From Syntrophaceae bacterium UBA7544 (GTDB lineage: Bacteria; Desulfobacterota; Syntrophia; Syntrophales; Smithellaceae): a stretch of DNA of 24,837 nucleotides. The translations under genes were made by a program, and so were the position numbers. Each line of letters opens with the position of its first letter. Position 1 is the first letter of the stretch. This document shows positions 22,904-24,837 of the stretch, piece by piece. The notes under the pieces were generated by a model. The model was not told the origin of the DNA. It ran no database searches and saw nothing but the letters and a program-made list of their open reading frames with translations. The stretch spans positions 1 through 24,837 of the forward strand of contig DLME01000077.1 of NCBI GenBank assembly GCA_002479215.1, given 5' to 3'.

Positions 22904-23689
22904 ATGGAAACAAAATACAAAATACATGCCTTTTACATACTTTTTATCTTGATCGCTACAATCGTAGTTCTCCTTTCTGTTAAATGGGGTGACATACCGT
23001 CACTTGTTCAATATTTTTCATTTGCATTGACTATGTCCTCTTTACTACTCGCAATCTTAGCGATCATCTATTCTTTCTATTCAAATTCGTCAAATTCCCA
23101 GAACGTCGCCGTGCTTAATAATTTATCCCAGCAAATCGCACAATCAGCGAGTCTAGTAAGTTCCGCCAGTGACAAGATTTCACAACAGGTTGAAATTTTG
23201 CCAACGCACTTGATATCAGTGCAAGGAAAGGTAGAGGAAACTCAAAGGCTCATAAAAGAATATGCTGAACAAGCATCTTCAACAGAATCGAAGAAACAGA
23301 GTGAACCATCAACGCTTCCTCAAAAAATGCTCGAACATTATTTAATCTATTCTTCAGTTTATGGGCTTTACTTTCTTTATGTTCTTCAATTGGGACTTGC
23401 AAAAAACAAAGAATTTAAGCTTAACATGGAAGAGTTTATCTCTGTAACCAAAATCGGAACAGCCGACTACTTTTTTGCATATTATGTCGCGTCGAGAGCA
23501 GCTGATGTCATTTCTGGGTCACCAGGTATGACTGATGGTTCTATTAAAGTTACCAGCATAAATCCATCTTTTGGAAATAAAATTAAAGAACGACTGGTAC
23601 AATTAGCAGAAAAGATTGGTGATGATGATGATAAAAAGAAAAGATATTCTGAAATTGAAGCCATCGAAAAATACGTTGCATCAAAATAA
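22904..23689 (+). CDS. Uncharacterised two-helix membrane protein with coiled-coil-like linker
   Basis: I do not recognise this family. The 261-residue protein has two N-terminal membrane helices (about 8-26 and 34-58) and a polar, Ser/Gln-rich linker (61-140) with helical, coiled-coil-like spacing. A soluble C-terminal region (about 140-261) holds aromatic-rich helices (YLIYSSVYGLYFLYVL, 146-161) and an acidic-basic stretch GDDDDKKKR. Both termini are probably cytoplasmic. The ATG at 22904 is chosen because AAGGGGG lies about nine bases upstream; the frame reaches back 21 codons to 22841 without a ribosome site. Base use is noticeably more AT-rich than in metF or lsrF, suggesting acquisition. 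It sits between tRNA-Arg and lsrF, 40 bases before the latter. The layout recalls membrane effectors, but nothing supports a function. Confidence 0.75.
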   Translation: METKYKIHAFYILFILIATIVVLLSVKWGDIPSLVQYFSFALTMSSLLLAILAIIYSFYSNSSNSQNVAVLNNLSQQIAQSASLVSSASDKISQQVEILPTHLISVQGKVEETQRLIKEYAEQASSTESKKQSEPSTLPQKMLEHYLIYSSVYGLYFLYVLQLGLAKNKEFKLNMEEFISVTKIGTADYFFAYYVASRAADVISGSPGMTDGSIKVTSINPSFGNKIKERLVQLAEKIGDDDDKKKRYSEIEAIEKYVASK

Positions 23690-23729
23690 TATTTGCTGTT
23701 CAATTCAATACTAAAGGAGAACACAAAAG

Positions 23730-24617
23730 ATGCCGGACATAGATGGAACCAAAGAAGCCAAAATGTTTTATGCGGACAAACCGCAAAAGACAGAGGGGTT
23801 TTTCCTCAAAGGTTCGAATTCCCTGGATTGGGGGATGAAAAACAGGCTGGCGCGGATATTTAATCCCGTCTCCGGCCGAACGGTTATGCTGGCCATCGAT
23901 CACGGTTATTTCCAGGGACCCACCACCGGTTTGGAACGAGTTGATATCAATATTCTTCCTTTAGTGCCTTATGCGGATACCCTGATGCTGACTCGGGGAA
24001 TTCTCCGCAGCGTTATACCGCCTTCCACTTCTCAATCCATTGTGCTTCGGGTTTCCGGAGGAGCCAGCATTCTCCAAGAGCTATCCAATGAAGATATTGC
24101 GGTTGATATCGAAGAATCCATCCGTTTGAATGTCTGCGCCATGGCTGTTCAGGTCTTTATCGGCGGTGAGCACGAAAGGGAGTCGATCATCAACATGACA
24201 AGAATGGTTGATATCGGTACCCGTTACGGCATTCCGACTCTCGCCGTGACTGCGGTAGGCAAGGATATGGCCCGGGATGCTAAGTACTTCCGGCTGGCTT
24301 GTAGGATATGCGCGGAGCTTGGCGCCCACTATATCAAAACTTACTATGTAGATGAAGGTTTCGAGACCGTCACTGCATCCTGCCCTGTGCCTATCGTGAT
24401 GGCCGGTGGCAAGAAGATACCCGAACTTGACGCCCTGACTATGGCCTATAACGCGATTAAGAGAGGCGCCGCCGGTGTCGATATGGGGCGTAACATTTTC
24501 CAGTCGGAAGCGCCGATTGCCATGATTAAAGCAGTGCGGGCTGTCGTCCATGACAACGAGACTCCGGCCAAGGCTTTTGATCTTTATAATACATTGAAGA
24601 AGAAATCACGGGTATGA
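23730..24617 (+). CDS. lsrF: 3-hydroxy-5-phosphonooxypentane-2,4-dione thiolase (LsrF-type)
   Basis: This 295-residue protein is very close to E. coli LsrF along its whole length. It shares [16 protein letters not shown] (31-46), [19 protein letters not shown] (52-70), VGKDMARD, the Schiff-base-type Lys203 in [15 protein letters not shown] and [10 protein letters not shown] (249-258). LsrF is a class I aldolase-like TIM barrel that transfers an acetyl group from the phosphorylated AI-2 breakdown product to CoA. AAGGAG ten bases before the ATG fixes the start. No other lsr gene (kinase, transporter, LsrG or regulator) is in the window, so its role here may differ, for example in another sugar-phosphate pathway. 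It follows the orphan membrane protein by 40 bases, and a hairpin array follows it. Confidence 0.9.
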   Translation: MPDIDGTKEAKMFYADKPQKTEGFFLKGSNSLDWGMKNRLARIFNPVSGRTVMLAIDHGYFQGPTTGLERVDINILPLVPYADTLMLTRGILRSVIPPSTSQSIVLRVSGGASILQELSNEDIAVDIEESIRLNVCAMAVQVFIGGEHERESIINMTRMVDIGTRYGIPTLAVTAVGKDMARDAKYFRLACRICAELGAHYIKTYYVDEGFETVTASCPVPIVMAGGKKIPELDALTMAYNAIKRGAAGVDMGRNIFQSEAPIAMIKAVRAVVHDNETPAKAFDLYNTLKKKSRV

Positions 24618-24651
24618 ACCCCAAAGCAAGCGGTTGCGTATCACAATATAG

Positions 24652-24829
24652 TCCCACTTAGCTTTGCACGTGGGATAATTTCCAATAGCCTTTGGTTATT
24701 GGATACCACGTTATGCTTTGCATAAAGGATAATTCCACTTGCGCTTCGAACTTCGCTATGCTCGTTCTTAGCGAGTGTCATTAATTCGACTAACAAACTT
24801 TAATGTGCTATGCTTTTAAAGTTTGAGTC
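24652..24829. repeat. Tandem array of five dissimilar hairpins with a shared loop motif
   Basis: H1: TCCCAC 24652-24657 with GTGGGA 24670-24675. H2: TCCAATA 24681-24687 with TATTGGA 24697-24703. H3: TTATGC 24711-24716 with GCATAA 24720-24725. H4: ACTTCGCTA 24750-24758 with TAGCGAGT 24769-24776, one bulge. H5: AAACTTTAA 24795-24803 with TTAAAGTTT 24816-24824, extended by CG and GACT/AGTC pairs. Loops repeat the theme GCTTTGC, GCCTTTGG, GCTCG, GCTATGC. Linkers also repeat: GGATAATT(T)CC twice, and GAGTGTCATTA and GAGTCTCATTA. The array may run past the window edge. No protein-coding frame is apparent. Confidence 0.7.
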
Positions 24830-24837
24830 TCATTACG

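Noticed and set aside
24652..24837. CRISPR array
   Set aside because: Repeated parts are hairpins with differing stems, spacing is uneven and there are no constant repeats or cas genes.
22699..24837. A genomic island integrated at tRNA-Arg
   Set aside because: No integrase and no second copy of the tRNA 3' end are visible in the window, so only the composition of one gene hints at it.

Overview
The window looks like chromosomal DNA of an anaerobic bacterium, most likely a syntroph or related Desulfobacterota (Syntrophales/Smithella-like). This is inferred from gene content: a very large 2-hydroxyacyl-CoA dehydratase-type activase, a CoA-hydrolase/transferase fused to a GNAT domain, a methylenetetrahydrofolate reductase fused to a MetV-like cysteine-rich domain, an EFR1-type flavodoxin/ferredoxin, and the NAD-linked PyrK/PyrDB dihydroorotate dehydrogenase. 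No phage, plasmid, transposase, CRISPR or rRNA gene is visible. Most genes are single-copy housekeeping or metabolic genes in short operons.

Layout. 1-3967, minus strand: a CoA-hydrolase/transferase-GNAT gene cut by the window edge, a small DUF1523-like membrane protein, a membrane-embedded M28 peptidase and tRNA-Leu(UAA). 4058-5383, plus strand: an SAH/MTA deaminase-type amidohydrolase. 5442-10249, minus strand: a run read as EIIA-Man, EIIB-Man, EIIC-Man, rimI, pyrK, pyrD and a metallo-beta-lactamase-fold hydrolase. It has two unusual spacers, a palindrome-rich one before EIIC and a 14-bp inverted repeat before pyrK. 10411-10587, minus strand: a decayed C-terminal piece of recD. 10676-16445, plus strand: a class-3-type aldehyde dehydrogenase, then the 1403-residue activase. 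16523-17865, minus strand: a site-2 protease with CBS domains and a DUF2892 protein. 18111-19391, plus strand: an exported DUF4124-glutaredoxin and an EFR1 ferredoxin. 19399-20991, minus strand: a periplasmic N-acetylmuramoyl-L-alanine amidase with LysM repeats. 21108-24617, plus strand: fused MetF-MetV, tRNA-Arg(CCG), an orphan two-TM protein and an LsrF-type thiolase. 24652-24829: an array of at least five hairpins running to the window edge.

How the genes fit together. PyrK and PyrD form the FAD/[2Fe-2S]/FMN dihydroorotate dehydrogenase. EIIA, EIIB and EIIC are a mannose-family PTS without a visible IID. The activase, aldehyde dehydrogenase, fused MetF and CoA transferase suit acyl-CoA and one-carbon metabolism in a fermenting or syntrophic anaerobe, but they are not in one operon.

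The least explained signals are the hairpin array after lsrF, the competing RNA pairings before pyrK and before EIIC, the orphan membrane protein next to tRNA-Arg, the solitary lsrF, and a possible ATC start of the M28 peptidase. I see no clearly new multi-gene system.
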